From NCBI RefSeq assembly GCF_900116555.1, contig NZ_FPAT01000001.1, positions 682,001 through 746,000 of the forward strand: a stretch of 64,000 nt of DNA, in the 5' to 3' direction. This stretch comes from Actinopolyspora lacussalsi subsp. righensis. GTDB taxonomy: Bacteria > Actinomycetota > Actinomycetes > Mycobacteriales > Pseudonocardiaceae. A program made the translations under genes and the position numbers. This document shows positions 1 to 8,861 of the stretch, in pieces. Below the pieces are notes generated by a model. The model was not told where the DNA came from. It saw only the letters and a program-made list of their open reading frames with translations, and made no database searches. Position 1 is the stretch's first letter. The number at the start of each line of letters is the position of its first letter.

Positions 1-697
1 CCTCCCGGATCACCCGGTCGGAAAGCGCGTGGTGCGGGCTGGCCCCGTTCGGGCCGGAACCGACGATCACGAACTCGGCCTCGGCGTGCCCCTCCTCGAG
101 GATCGCCCTGCTGATGTCGGCGCCCACCTCGGCCTCGGTGCGACCGACTCGCAGGAACTCGCCCATCCGGGCATGTACCCGGTCGATGGCGGCGCCGGCC
201 TCGCGCAGGGCGTCGATCTCGGCGGGGTCCTTGCGCATCCGCAGGGCGCGCAGCACCGGGTTGGCCAGCACCTGCTCGGTCTCCGGCAGGGCGGTGCGCA
301 GCGGCAGGGTGTGCAGGGCGGGCATCACGTCCGCCACACCCACCCGGGAAGGGGTGGCACCGTCACGACGCAGCAGATCCGCCACGATGCCGTGTGGATC
401 CTGCCCGTCCACCCAGGTGACGATCTCCAGCCCGAGTTCCCGCGCGGGCACCTCGGAGTAACCGAGTTCCTCGAGTTTGGGAACGACCAGCACGGGCGAA
501 GCCGTGCTGCCCGCCGCGGGCAGCACCAGGCAGCTGAGGCGTTCGAAGGACTCACCGTCCACCCCGATGAGGTAACCGAGGTCGGAGCCGGGCGAGATCA
601 GCAGCGCGTCGATGTCCGCGCCTGCGGCCTTCTCGGCCGCGTGCTGTAGCCGCGCCGAGAGCACTGTGGGGTCCTGCTTCGTTGCAACGGTGGACAT
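1..697 (-). CDS. M24-family Xaa-Pro peptidase, N-terminal part (runs off window start)
   Basis: Reading leftward from an ATG at 697, the frame stays open to the window edge (232 codons), so the C-terminus is missing. The visible part is a creatinase-type N-terminal domain (LISPGSDLGYLIG early, then LVVPKLEE) leading into the start of a pita-bread fold (RMRKDPAEIDALREAGAAID, then VGRTEAEVGADI). In the family the metal-binding Asp/Asp/His/Glu/Glu lie further on, outside the window, so catalytic competence cannot be judged. Family members hydrolyse X-Pro dipeptides or N-termini in the cytoplasm. An M24 dipeptidase beside the 5'-3' exonuclease gene matches the mycobacterial order (pepE next to Rv2090, from memory). 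The exact substrate class is inferred. Confidence 0.85.
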   Translation of the reverse strand, partial: MSTVATKQDPTVLSARLQHAAEKAAGADIDALLISPGSDLGYLIGVDGESFERLSCLVLPAAGSTASPVLVVPKLEELGYSEVPARELGLEIVTWVDGQDPHGIVADLLRRDGATPSRVGVADVMPALHTLPLRTALPETEQVLANPVLRALRMRKDPAEIDALREAGAAIDRVHARMGEFLRVGRTEAEVGADISRAILEEGHAEAEFVIVGSGPNGASPHHALSDRVIRE

Positions 698-782
698 GGC
701 CCAACTCTAAGTGTCCCGGTTACGGGGAGGTCGGCTGGCCGGGGTGCCGAGAAAACCGCACCGGGGCGGAGGCTTCCGGCGA

Positions 783-873
783 CTCGTACCACGGGCGCCA
801 CGTCTCCGACGGTACGAGAGCGACGTGACGGTTCCGGAGCGCACAACGGGAGGGAGAGAAGCGCTCCGGAACC
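783..873 (-). terminator. Two hairpins downstream of the MFS gene
   Basis: A perfect 13-bp inverted repeat (GGTTCCGGAGCGC at 830-842, complement at 861-873) has an 18-nt loop and lies 8 nt beyond the MFS stop codon. A second 8-bp repeat (CTCGTACC at 783-790, GGTACGAG at 811-818) follows. Neither is followed by a U-rich tract on the transcribed strand, as is common for actinobacterial stem-only terminators. Function is inferred from position. Confidence 0.55.
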
Positions 874-880
874 GACACGC

Positions 881-2209
881 TCACCATCCCCGGTCCTCGG
901 TCTGCCGACCACAACCCGGAGATGACGAATCCACCAACTCCTGCCCGCCGTGCGGTGTACTTCCCACGACCACCTCCTCGGCCGTCGGCCGAGTTCGAGG
1001 ACGGTCCATCTCCCGCCAACCACCACCGAGGACCGGTATCGCCAACGCGACCAGATAGAGCAGGGCCGTGCAGGTCAGGGTGGTACGCAGCCCGAGCCCC
1101 TCCACCGCCAGTCCGCCGAACAACACCCCGAGCGGTGTACCGCCCTGTGCCACGAGGGTCGTCAGGCTCAGCACGCGTCCGCGCAGCTCGGCCGGGATTC
1201 GCTCGTAGCTCACGGCGGCCAGGATCGGGTTGATCATTCCGGCGACCAGTCCGCACCCGACCACCACGCAGAAAAGCACCGCGAATCCGGACCCCGCGGC
1301 CATCGCGAGGTGGGGCGGGATCGGTCCCAGCGCGAACGCGAACGTGAACAGCATCCTCCGACGTCGCACCCGCGCGCCGAGCCAGGTGAACAGCAGGTTC
1401 CCCGTGAGCGCGGCGCCGCCCAACGCGCCGACCAGCACCCCGAGTGCCAGCGAGTCGTGCAGTATCCGCGCCGAGTAGGTCGGGAGCAGTACTCCCGTCA
1501 ACGCCAGGTCGAGGGTGTTCGTCAGCAACAGCAGTACCATGATCCAGGTGATCAGCCGGTCGCGACGGAGATAACCGATCCCGGCGGCGAATCGGCGCGC
1601 GAACCCCTCGGATGTGTCCTGCCCCGCTGATTCCGATGTGGTCACGCCGCGCGCGGCGTAGGCGACCAGCAGCGCGGAGAGCGTCATCACGGCGGTGGCG
1701 ATCCACAGCACACCCGGCGGATCGAACAGCGCGAGCGCTCCGCCCGCCAACGGCGCCCCCGACAGGTGTCCCGCCCGCAGTGCGGCGTCCATCCCTCCCG
1801 CACCGCGTTCCATCGCCACCCCGGCGTTGCCGACCAGTTCCGGGACAGCGACCCGGCGAGCGGTCTGGCCGGGTTCGCGGAACGCTCCGAACGCACCTGC
1901 CAGCGACATCAGCGACCAGAGCGTGAGACCTGTGGTGGTTTCCGCCAGCGGAATCGCGCCGATGCAAAGCGCGGCGGCCAGATCGGCCAGCGGCGCGGTC
2001 CGTGCCGGCCCGACGCGGTCGATCAGCGGGCCGCTGAGCGCGGTGGCGAGCAGCATTCCCACGAGTTCGGCCGCGGTGACCATACCCACGTTCGCGGCGC
2101 TTCCCGTGGTCATGAGCACGAACCACGGGATAGCCACGAATCCGGCCGCGCTGGCGGCACTGACGGTGCCGGTCGACAGCCACAGCACCAGTAACCGTAA
2201 GCGGTTCAT
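881..2209 (-). CDS. Major facilitator superfamily exporter
   Basis: A 442-aa protein with about twelve hydrophobic segments in two six-helix halves, typical of proton-driven MFS efflux pumps of the inner membrane. It starts MNRLRLLVLWLSTGTVSA and has a cytoplasmic central loop around residues 180-215. The last 45 residues are hydrophilic and unlike a usual MFS tail. It overlaps the upstream ArsR-type regulator gene by 4 bp (ATGA), so the two are translationally coupled and form one leftward operon. A regulator-transporter pair of this kind usually controls efflux of a toxic small molecule or metabolite. The substrate is unknown. Confidence 0.88.
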   Translation of the reverse strand: MNRLRLLVLWLSTGTVSAASAAGFVAIPWFVLMTTGSAANVGMVTAAELVGMLLATALSGPLIDRVGPARTAPLADLAAALCIGAIPLAETTTGLTLWSLMSLAGAFGAFREPGQTARRVAVPELVGNAGVAMERGAGGMDAALRAGHLSGAPLAGGALALFDPPGVLWIATAVMTLSALLVAYAARGVTTSESAGQDTSEGFARRFAAGIGYLRRDRLITWIMVLLLLTNTLDLALTGVLLPTYSARILHDSLALGVLVGALGGAALTGNLLFTWLGARVRRRRMLFTFAFALGPIPPHLAMAAGSGFAVLFCVVVGCGLVAGMINPILAAVSYERIPAELRGRVLSLTTLVAQGGTPLGVLFGGLAVEGLGLRTTLTCTALLYLVALAIPVLGGGWREMDRPRTRPTAEEVVVGSTPHGGQELVDSSSPGCGRQTEDRGW

Positions 2210-2781
2210 TCCCGCCGCTCCCCTCGTGGGAAGGCGCGCAGCTGCACCATTACCGGTTCGTCACCCGCCGCGGGGGCGCGGCGGTAACGTTCCACGAGTC
2301 GACCGGCTTCGGCGGTGAACTCGGCCAGTTCGTCCCGTGAGAGGGAAAGCTGCCAGTCCGACAGTTCCGAGGCCTCGATCCACTCCTCGGACCACTCGGG
2401 CAGTCTGGCCAGGAATCCGGCGAGTTCGCGGTGGTGGTTGGCGGCTATCTCGTGCAGCAGGGTGCTCAGCGCGGGACCGAGTTCGGCGTCGGCGCTGAAC
2501 CTCTCGGGGCGCAACGCGGTTTCGGCGTGCGTGGCCCGCCACCAGCGTTCCCTGCGGTTGCCGCGTTCGGTGTCCTGTTCGACGAAGCCGTGTTCGGCGA
2601 GTCGCCGCAGGTGCCAACTGGTGGTTCCCGAGCGCTGCTCGAAGCGCTCGGCGAGCTGGGTGGCCGTCGCGGGGCCCTCGGCACGCAGCTCGGCGAGGAT
2701 CCGGATCCGCAGCGGGTGAGCCAGTGCCCGCAGTCCGGCCGCGTCGAGCTCGTAGCTGTGTCCTTCGGTCACCCGGCACAC
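2206..2781 (-). CDS. ArsR-type winged-helix transcriptional regulator
   Basis: A 191-aa protein with an N-terminal winged helix: ALAHPLRIRILAELRAEGPATATQLAE (about residues 18-45), then recognition helix SGTTSWHLRRLAEHGFV and wing. The C-terminal half is a variable helical domain that may bind an effector or dimerise. No cysteine-rich metal site of the classical ArsR type is visible, so the ligand is probably not a metal. The start could be GTG at 2781 or an in-frame GTG at 2772. Both lie almost on a strong palindrome at 2785-2824, suggesting autoregulation and a very short leader. It is coupled to the MFS exporter gene downstream and is likely its repressor. Confidence 0.85.
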   Translation of the reverse strand: MCRVTEGHSYELDAAGLRALAHPLRIRILAELRAEGPATATQLAERFEQRSGTTSWHLRRLAEHGFVEQDTERGNRRERWWRATHAETALRPERFSADAELGPALSTLLHEIAANHHRELAGFLARLPEWSEEWIEASELSDWQLSLSRDELAEFTAEAGRLVERYRRAPAAGDEPVMVQLRAFPRGERRE

Positions 2782-2784
2782 CGT

Positions 2785-2824
2785 AAATCACCAAGAAAAC
2801 TCTGCCAAGTTTTCTTGGTGATTT
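2785..2824. promoter_or_regulatory. Palindromic operator between the ArsR-type gene and the exonuclease gene
   Basis: A perfect 16-bp inverted repeat (AAATCACCAAGAAAAC at 2785-2800, complement at 2809-2824) has an 8-nt spacer. Nested inside the right half is a second palindrome, CCAAG-TTTT-CTTGG (2805-2818), giving three spaced CCAAG/CTTGG half sites. It is AT-rich compared with its surroundings and lies 4 nt upstream of the regulator's start. This is the expected position of an autoregulatory operator, and could also affect the divergent exonuclease gene. Confidence 0.65.
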
Positions 2825-2873
2825 GATCGTACCGGACGGTGTGCCGCACCGGAGGCGTGCCAAGCTGGGCGCC

Positions 2874-3911
2874 GTGAAGTCATCGGTGATGCTGCTCGAC
2901 TCGGCCGGAATCTGGTTCCGCTCCTACTACGCGCTACCGGAGTCGCTGACCTCTCCGGACGGAACTCCGGTGAACGCGGTACGCGGATTCTGCGACATGC
3001 TCGCGAAACTGCTCACCGAGCGCGCGCCCGGCCGGATCGTGGCGTGTCTGGACAACGACTGGCGCCCCGACTTCCGGGTGCGTGCACTGCCCTCGTACAA
3101 GGCACACCGGGTGGCCGAACCCGCTCCGGAGCCCGGAACAACGGCGGACGGGACGGCGGGGACGGACACATCGGAGGAAGCGGTTCCCGACACGCTGGAA
3201 CCGCAGGTTCCGGTGATTCTGGACCTGCTCGCCGCGTTGGGCATCGACACCGCCGAGGCCGAGGGCTACGAGGCCGACGACGTGATCGCGACGCTGGTGG
3301 CGCGGGAGGACACCGATCCGATCGAGGTGATCACGGGCGACCGCGATCTGTTCCAACTCGTGCGGGAGTCCCCCACCACCTGCCGGGTCGTCTACATCGG
3401 TGGCGGACTGGCCAAGGCGCAGGACTACGGTCCGGTGGAGCTGGCAGCGCGGTACGAGCTGCCCACCGAGAACGCGGGGCGGGCCTACGCCGAGATGGCG
3501 ATGCTGCGCGGAGATCCCTCGGACGGGTTGCCCGGTGTGGCCGGGATCGGGGAGAAGACGGCGGCCAAACTGATCACGCGATTCGGCTCGCTGACCGAAC
3601 TGCGTGCGGCGGCCGATGCCGGGGATCAGGGGTTGACGAAACGCAACCGGGAGAAGCTGTCGGAGGCCGCGGACTACCTCGACGCCGCACCGACGGTGGT
3701 CAACACCGTGTCCGACGCCCCGGTGATCCACAGCCTGCCCTCCGACGCCCTGCCCCACGATACGAGGCCCTCCAGCGCGGGGCCCTCCAACGCGGGGCCC
3801 TCCAGCGCTGGACTCGCTACCGCCGTCGACATCGATCGGGTTCGCGGGCTGCAACGGGAATGGGGGCTCGGCAGCACCGTGGACCGGCTGCTCGACGCGT
3901 TGCGGGAGTGA
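2874..3911 (+). CDS. Stand-alone 5'-3' exonuclease (FEN/PolA-N type)
   Basis: A 345-aa homologue of the 5'-nuclease domain of DNA polymerase I, without a polymerase. Visible are the N-terminal acidic site (MLLDSAGIWFRSYYAL), LDNDWRPDFR followed by the arch YKAHR, acidic cluster EGYEADDVIATL, ITGDRDLFQLV, and the helix-hairpin-helix GDPSDGLPGVAGIGEKTAAKL. It should remove flaps or RNA primers during replication and repair. GTG at 2874 was chosen because homology begins just after it; in-frame starts also exist at 2823 and 2889. Near the C-terminus, 3765-3815 encode a short tandem PSSAG/PSNAG linker. It is divergent from the ArsR-MFS operon and corresponds in position to Rv2090. Confidence 0.87.
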   Translation: MKSSVMLLDSAGIWFRSYYALPESLTSPDGTPVNAVRGFCDMLAKLLTERAPGRIVACLDNDWRPDFRVRALPSYKAHRVAEPAPEPGTTADGTAGTDTSEEAVPDTLEPQVPVILDLLAALGIDTAEAEGYEADDVIATLVAREDTDPIEVITGDRDLFQLVRESPTTCRVVYIGGGLAKAQDYGPVELAARYELPTENAGRAYAEMAMLRGDPSDGLPGVAGIGEKTAAKLITRFGSLTELRAAADAGDQGLTKRNREKLSEAADYLDAAPTVVNTVSDAPVIHSLPSDALPHDTRPSSAGPSNAGPSSAGLATAVDIDRVRGLQREWGLGSTVDRLLDALRE

Positions 3912-3930
3912 GTCCCGCACGGAGCGGGAC
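3912..3930. terminator. Hairpin between convergent exonuclease and Eis-like genes
   Basis: GTCCCGC (3912-3918) and GCGGGAC (3924-3930) form a 7-bp stem with a 5-nt loop, immediately after the exonuclease stop and before the end of the convergent Eis-like gene. It may serve both directions. Confidence 0.5.
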
Positions 3931-3965
3931 CGAGCCGACCCGACGACCCGACCGGAAAACTTCGA

Positions 3966-5180
3966 TCAGAAGTGCGTGCCGCACCAGGCGTGCCCCCGCG
4001 TGGCGAACAGCGCGTCGGCCACCGGCAGCGCTGCGGGATCGTGCACGGCGAGCAGGTTCGCGTCCGCGAGGGTGGAGGGCTCGACCTCGCCGAACAGCAG
4101 CGGCGCCAGCTGGGCGACGTCGAGACTCAGCTGCGTTTCGCGGGTACCGCGTTCGACCCCTTCGGGACCGACCAGGTACCGGCCCTCGTTGTGCGGCAGC
4201 GTGGCATCGCGTACCTCGAGCACCACTGCGCCGGATCCGGCGTAGTCACGCGCCCGCAGGGCGGCGTCGACGTCCACCGGACGAACCCACAGATCGTCGT
4301 AGACGTCTCGTACCCGGCACTGCCTGCTGTCGGTCAACCACCACTCCAACGGCTCGTCGAGCGGTCGTTCGATCGCCACCACCTCGTCCGCCAGGTCGAT
4401 GCCGAGCAGGAACCGCCACAGCTCACAGGACGCGGCCGAGTCGGCCGCCCGCATGTCCAGCACCCGTAGCGTGGTGCGTCCGTCACCGAACCTGTAGTCG
4501 TTGCTGTGCGTCGTCCAGCGAACGAACCCGTCGTCGTTGCCCGCCGCGTCGCGGTGCACAGCCGTCGAGGTGTGTTCCTCACTCGTACCGTCCCGCCGCA
4601 GCTGGGTCTGCCACCATGCCTGCGGACGAGCGATCGCACCCGGCCCGGCGGGCAGGTTCCGGTAGATCTCGGGGAGCAGTCGACCGGCCGTTTCGGAATC
4701 GACCAGTCGCACATCGCCACCGCCGGGAGCGCTGGCACGCAGCTTCGCGGCCGTCTTCTCCAGGCGAACCGTGCGTGCCCTGGTGGCGATCCCGTAGCCG
4801 AAACGTCCGTAGATGGCCGTCTCCGAGGCGTGCAACATCGCGAACGGCTCACCGAGTCGCCACGTCTCGTGCAGCTGGGCACGCATCAGCTGGGTCAGCA
4901 CACCCCGCCGGGTCCGGTCCGCTCGCACACCGACGGCCGTCACGGCCGCGGCGGACAACTCGGCCCCACCCGGCAGCACCACCGAAGCGGGAAACGCTAT
5001 CGCGGTTCCGGCCAGCTCACCGTCGAGGTGATCTCCCCAGACCCGGCCGACCTCGTACGGAGGCGCCATCCGTCGCCAAGCGGCATCGCTCGCGGCGGGC
5101 ATGTGCAGCGCGGCTCGGAAAAGATCGTGCGCGGCGCGATACTCGGATTCCGCCAACAGCCTGACATCGTGCTCGATCAC
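3966..5180 (-). CDS. Eis-like GNAT N-acetyltransferase
   Basis: A 404-aa protein close to the usual Eis length (about 400-410). The first GNAT domain carries the acetyl-CoA signature VGVRADRTRRGVLTQLM (about residues 85-101). A degenerate second GNAT domain follows, then an SCP2-like C-terminal domain, ending in a terminal Phe (CGTHF). In Eis proteins the C-terminal carboxylate reaches the active site, and that feature is kept here. Family members acetylate amines of aminoglycosides, peptides or protein lysines. GTG at 5180 was chosen because it gives the family length. The longer frame back to 5267 runs into the terminator hairpin of the preceding gene. The substrate is not predictable. Confidence 0.85.
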   Translation of the reverse strand: MIEHDVRLLAESEYRAAHDLFRAALHMPAASDAAWRRMAPPYEVGRVWGDHLDGELAGTAIAFPASVVLPGGAELSAAAVTAVGVRADRTRRGVLTQLMRAQLHETWRLGEPFAMLHASETAIYGRFGYGIATRARTVRLEKTAAKLRASAPGGGDVRLVDSETAGRLLPEIYRNLPAGPGAIARPQAWWQTQLRRDGTSEEHTSTAVHRDAAGNDDGFVRWTTHSNDYRFGDGRTTLRVLDMRAADSAASCELWRFLLGIDLADEVVAIERPLDEPLEWWLTDSRQCRVRDVYDDLWVRPVDVDAALRARDYAGSGAVVLEVRDATLPHNEGRYLVGPEGVERGTRETQLSLDVAQLAPLLFGEVEPSTLADANLLAVHDPAALPVADALFATRGHAWCGTHF

Positions 5181-5243
5181 GCCTTCATGATGCCGCCGAT
5201 GCTCCACACGGTCGAATGATTTGACGAGGCTCACGGAGTACCG

Positions 5244-5280
5244 CCCGCTCGTTCGAGGAGCACGCACTCGAACGAGCGGG
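5244..5280 (-). terminator. Terminator of the DUF4333 gene
   Basis: A perfect 14-bp inverted repeat (CCCGCTCGTTCGAG at 5244-5257, complement at 5267-5280) with a 9-nt loop lies 15 nt after the DUF4333 stop on the leftward strand. No U-tract follows. Confidence 0.6.
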
Positions 5281-5295
5281 AACGTGCGGGAACAA

Positions 5296-5811
5296 TCAGT
5301 CGGGTCTGCCGACCGCGTAGGTCCCCTTCTCGTCCCGGATCACGACCCGAACGTTCTTGGTGACGCCGCCGACCCGCATTTCGCAGGTGAAACTGTGTCC
5401 GGCGCGCACCGGTTCCCCCTTGGGGCAAGTGACCGACTCGATACCGTCCACGCCGTAGGAGTCCCGCGCGATCTGGCGCACCCCCTGCTGCACCGAATCG
5501 GCCTCCAGCACGGTGCGGTGGAACCAGCCGGGGGTGACGAATCCCAGTACGGCAACCACCAGCGCGGACAGCAGAATCACGGACCCGAGTAACCAGGGCC
5601 ACGCGCGGCGTCGGCGCCGCCCCTCGGGGGCACCGGAGCCGATCCCACTGCCCGGGGGACGGTCCCACGGAGAACCCCGCAGGTCCCCGCCGAAGGACCT
5701 CGCCGGAGAGGCAGCCCGCTGCTCGAAGCCGACGCCGGGTGAGCCGGACAGCCCGTAGTGATGCCGTTCGTCCGGCTGCCCGTGCGGCGACGAGCCGTAG
5801 GGGTTGCTCAT
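5296..5811 (-). CDS. DUF4333 single-pass membrane protein
   Basis: A 171-aa protein with a Pro/Gly/Ser-rich cytoplasmic N-terminus (1-70), an Arg cluster (EGRRRRRAW) preceding one transmembrane helix (LLGSVILLSALVVAVLGFV, about 76-95), and an extracytoplasmic DUF4333 domain. That domain has two Cys likely to pair (VTCPKG and FTCEM). ATG at 5811 has AAAGG 6 nt upstream; a longer frame exists to 5967 but lacks homology. The gene sits directly downstream of helY, as in mycobacteria (Rv2091c). Function is unknown; DUF4333 proteins are small secreted or membrane-anchored domains of actinobacteria. Confidence 0.85.
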   Translation of the reverse strand: MSNPYGSSPHGQPDERHHYGLSGSPGVGFEQRAASPARSFGGDLRGSPWDRPPGSGIGSGAPEGRRRRRAWPWLLGSVILLSALVVAVLGFVTPGWFHRTVLEADSVQQGVRQIARDSYGVDGIESVTCPKGEPVRAGHSFTCEMRVGGVTKNVRVVIRDEKGTYAVGRPD

Positions 5812-5905
5812 GTGCGCCTTTCGACGGAGGTCAGCTCGCATCGGCTCGGCCGACGTCGGGATCCGATCCAACCACAATCGAAGAGGACTGATCAGAGGTG
5901 GGCTT

Positions 5906-5940
5906 CTCCCGGAGCGGAGCGACCCGCTCCGCTCCGGGAG
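5906..5940 (-). terminator. Terminator of helY
   Basis: A perfect 16-bp inverted repeat (CTCCCGGAGCGGAGCG at 5906-5921, complement at 5925-5940) with a 3-nt loop lies 52 nt past the helY stop. It is one of the strongest hairpins in the window and would separate helY from the DUF4333 gene. Confidence 0.65.
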
Positions 5941-5991
5941 ACCGCGGTTCACCGACCACGGAGCCACCCGGTCGCGGATTCCCTTGGCAGG

Positions 5992-8790
5992 TCACACGGA
6001 GCCCGCGGCCACCACGCCCCGCCGAATCCCGTTGATCGCCTTGCTCGCGGCCGAACCGACCGGATCCTCCCGGCCGAGAACCTCGCGGATCTGGTCCAGC
6101 AGGTCGATCACCTGCCTGCACCAGCGCACGAAGTCCCCCGCGGAGAGTTCGTGTCCCGCTGAGGCGGACGCGGTCAGCACCTTCTCCAGCGAGTCCCCCC
6201 TGGCCCAGCGATACACCGGCCAGGCGAATCCCGCGTCGGGTTCCCGGGTGCGGTCCAGCTTGTGCCTGCGCTCGTCGTCCTCCAGCTCCGCCCAGAGTTC
6301 CCAGGTCGCCGAAACGGCTTCGGACACCGCCCCCGGCGGGACCTCCGGAACCATCGGCGCGTCGCCTCTGGACTCGTAGACCAGCGACGAGACCACCGCG
6401 GCGAGCTGTGCCGGTTGCAGCGCACGCCACTTGCCCACGCGCAGGCACTCGGCCAGCAGCAGGTCGGACTCGCTGTAGAGCCGCGCCAACCGCTTGCCGT
6501 GGTCGGTGACCGGATCGTCCGGACTGTGCGGATCCAGGTAGTGACGCTCCCCGAGCAACGCGGTGATCCGGTCGAAGGAACGCACCAACGAGTTCGTCGT
6601 GGCGGCCACCTTGTTCCTGATCTGTTCGGTCTCGCGGCGCAGTCGCTCGTGGCGCTCCGCCCACCTGGCGTGGTTCTCGCGCTCGTCGCAGCCGTGGCAG
6701 GGATGCGACCGCATCGCCCGGCGCAGGCTGGCCAGTTCCCGGTCGTCACCGGCCGAGGAGCCCTTGCCGCCACGGCGCTTGCCCACGGGAGCGATCCCGC
6801 TCTCCCGCAGCGTGTTCGCGAGCTGGCGCCGCGACTTGGGCGAGCGGACGTCGACGTACTTGGGCAGCTTGATCCTGTCCTGGGGTTCGACGGGATTGGT
6901 GAAGTCGGCGACCGAGACCCTTCCGGCCCAACGGTCCTCCGTCACCACCAGCGGTCGTGCCTCGCCCATCGGATCCAGCCCCGGATCGACCACCACGGCC
7001 AGCCCGGAGCGCTTGCCGGACGGAATCGTGATCACGTCGCCCTTGCGCAACTTCTCGAGCGACTCGGCCGCCTCGGCACGCTTGGCGGCCTTGTTCTGCT
7101 TCGCGAGTTCCTTCTCCCGATCGGAGATACGACGCCGCAGATCGAAGTACTCGGCGAAATCACCCTGGTCGCAGTGCATGGCTTCGGCATAGCCGTCGAG
7201 GGCGGCCGTGTTGCGTTCGACCCGCCTGGACTGCCCCACCACGGAACGATCCGCCTGGAACTGGGCGAACGACTGCTCCAGCAGTTCCCGGGCCGACTCG
7301 GTCCCGAGGCGTCCGACCAGGTTGACGGCCATGTTGTATCCGGGCCGGAACGAGGAACGCAGTGGATAGGTACGCGTGGAGGCCAGCCCCGCGACCTGCT
7401 CGGGATCCATACCCGGCTGCCAGAGCACCACGGCGTGCCCGTCCACGTCGATACCCCGACGCCCGGCACGCCCGGTGAGCTGGGTGTACTCGCCGGGAGT
7501 CAGATCGACGTGCGACTCCCCGTTGAACTTCACCAGCCGTTCCAGCACCACGGTGCGGGCGGGCATGTTGATGCCCAGCGCCAGTGTCTCGGTGGCGAAC
7601 ACCGCCTTGACCAGACCGCGGACGAACAGCTCCTCGACGGTTTCCTTGAACGCGGGAAGCAGTCCCGCGTGGTGGGCGGCGACACCCCGTTCGAGGGCCT
7701 CCCGCCACTCCCAGTACCCGAGCACGTCCAGATCGCTCTCGGGCAGGGTACTGGTGTACTCGTCGATCACCGCGCGGATCTCGTCCAGCTCCTCCTCGCT
7801 GGTCAGCCGCAGACCGGAACGAACGCACTGGCCGACGGCGGCATCGCACCCCGCACGGCTGAAGATGAACACGATGGCGGGCAGCAGCTCGGCCTCGTCG
7901 AGCTGGCTGAGCACGTCCACCCGCGAGGGCTGGAAGAACTTCCCACCCCGATTCTGCACGCGCCGCTTACCGTCCCGGCCACGACGCACCTTGCCGGGAG
8001 GCTCCCTGGTACGCCCCAGTTCACGGGTGTGCCGCAGCAGATTGGGATTGATCTTGAGTTCGCGGTTCTCGTCCTCGCCGCCGAACAGGTCGAACATGCG
8101 GTTGCCCACCAGCATGTGCTGCCACAACGGGACAGGTCGGTGCTCGTCGACGACCACCGTGGTGTCACCGCGCACCTCCACCAGCCACTCACCGAACTCC
8201 TCGGCGTTGCTCACCGTGGCCGAGAGGCTGGCGACCTGCACCTGCTGCGGCAGGTGCAGAATCACTTCCTCCCAGACCGCACCCCGGAAACGGTCGGCGA
8301 GGTAGTGCACCTCGTCCATGACGACGTAGCCGAGCGCGTCCAGGCTGCTGGAACCCGCGTAGAGCATGTTGCGCAGCACCTCGGTGGTCATCACGACCAC
8401 CTGGGCGCTGCCGTTGATCGAGGTGTCGCCCGTCAGCAGCCCGACCGAACCCGTGCCGTAACGCTCGCACAGGTCGGTGTACTTCTGGTTGGAAAGCGCC
8501 TTGATCGGCGTGGTGTAGAAGCATTTGCGCCCACCGGCGAGGGCGAGGTTGACGGCGAACTCGCCGACAACGGTCTTGCCCGCGCCGGTGGGCGCACAGA
8601 CGAGCACTCCGTGCCCGTCCTCGAGCGCCTGGCAGGCGGTCCGTTGGAACGGATCCAGCTCGAAGGACAGGTCGATCGAGAAGGCCCGCAGTCTCGGATG
8701 CGCACTCCGCGCTTGGTGCGCGGCGTACGCCGCCGCGGGATCAGCGGACCCGGCGCTCGTCTCCGTGGTTTCAATACGGCTGTCAGCCAC
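5992..8790 (-). CDS. helY: HelY/Mtr4-like superfamily 2 RNA helicase
   Basis: A 932-aa DEVH-box helicase. Motif I APTGAGKT is at residues 66-73, DEVH at 159-162, SATVSN after it, and motif VI QLTGRAGRRGID in the second RecA domain. A long insertion and a C-terminal DSHCT-type helical domain resemble Ski2/Mtr4 exosome helicases. A CHGCDERENHARW segment in the C-terminal half is characteristic of the actinobacterial HelY form. It probably unwinds structured RNA for decay. It is the last gene of a leftward group starting at pafB/pafC and passing through tatA-tatC, a conserved actinobacterial arrangement. ATG at 8790. Confidence 0.93.
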   Translation of the reverse strand: MADSRIETTETSAGSADPAAAYAAHQARSAHPRLRAFSIDLSFELDPFQRTACQALEDGHGVLVCAPTGAGKTVVGEFAVNLALAGGRKCFYTTPIKALSNQKYTDLCERYGTGSVGLLTGDTSINGSAQVVVMTTEVLRNMLYAGSSSLDALGYVVMDEVHYLADRFRGAVWEEVILHLPQQVQVASLSATVSNAEEFGEWLVEVRGDTTVVVDEHRPVPLWQHMLVGNRMFDLFGGEDENRELKINPNLLRHTRELGRTREPPGKVRRGRDGKRRVQNRGGKFFQPSRVDVLSQLDEAELLPAIVFIFSRAGCDAAVGQCVRSGLRLTSEEELDEIRAVIDEYTSTLPESDLDVLGYWEWREALERGVAAHHAGLLPAFKETVEELFVRGLVKAVFATETLALGINMPARTVVLERLVKFNGESHVDLTPGEYTQLTGRAGRRGIDVDGHAVVLWQPGMDPEQVAGLASTRTYPLRSSFRPGYNMAVNLVGRLGTESARELLEQSFAQFQADRSVVGQSRRVERNTAALDGYAEAMHCDQGDFAEYFDLRRRISDREKELAKQNKAAKRAEAAESLEKLRKGDVITIPSGKRSGLAVVVDPGLDPMGEARPLVVTEDRWAGRVSVADFTNPVEPQDRIKLPKYVDVRSPKSRRQLANTLRESGIAPVGKRRGGKGSSAGDDRELASLRRAMRSHPCHGCDERENHARWAERHERLRRETEQIRNKVAATTNSLVRSFDRITALLGERHYLDPHSPDDPVTDHGKRLARLYSESDLLLAECLRVGKWRALQPAQLAAVVSSLVYESRGDAPMVPEVPPGAVSEAVSATWELWAELEDDERRHKLDRTREPDAGFAWPVYRWARGDSLEKVLTASASAGHELSAGDFVRWCRQVIDLLDQIREVLGREDPVGSAASKAINGIRRGVVAAGSV

Positions 8791-8861
8791 TCTCCCAGAC
8801 TTTCATATCTCGGCCGTGAACGTGTCCACCATGCTGACACCGAGGCCGCCCGGGGGAGCGG

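Noticed and set aside
3044-5164. 706-codon + strand frame across the exonuclease and Eis-like genes
   Set aside because: It overlaps two recognisable genes, one in a different frame and one antisense, and translates to an Arg/Pro-rich shadow protein.
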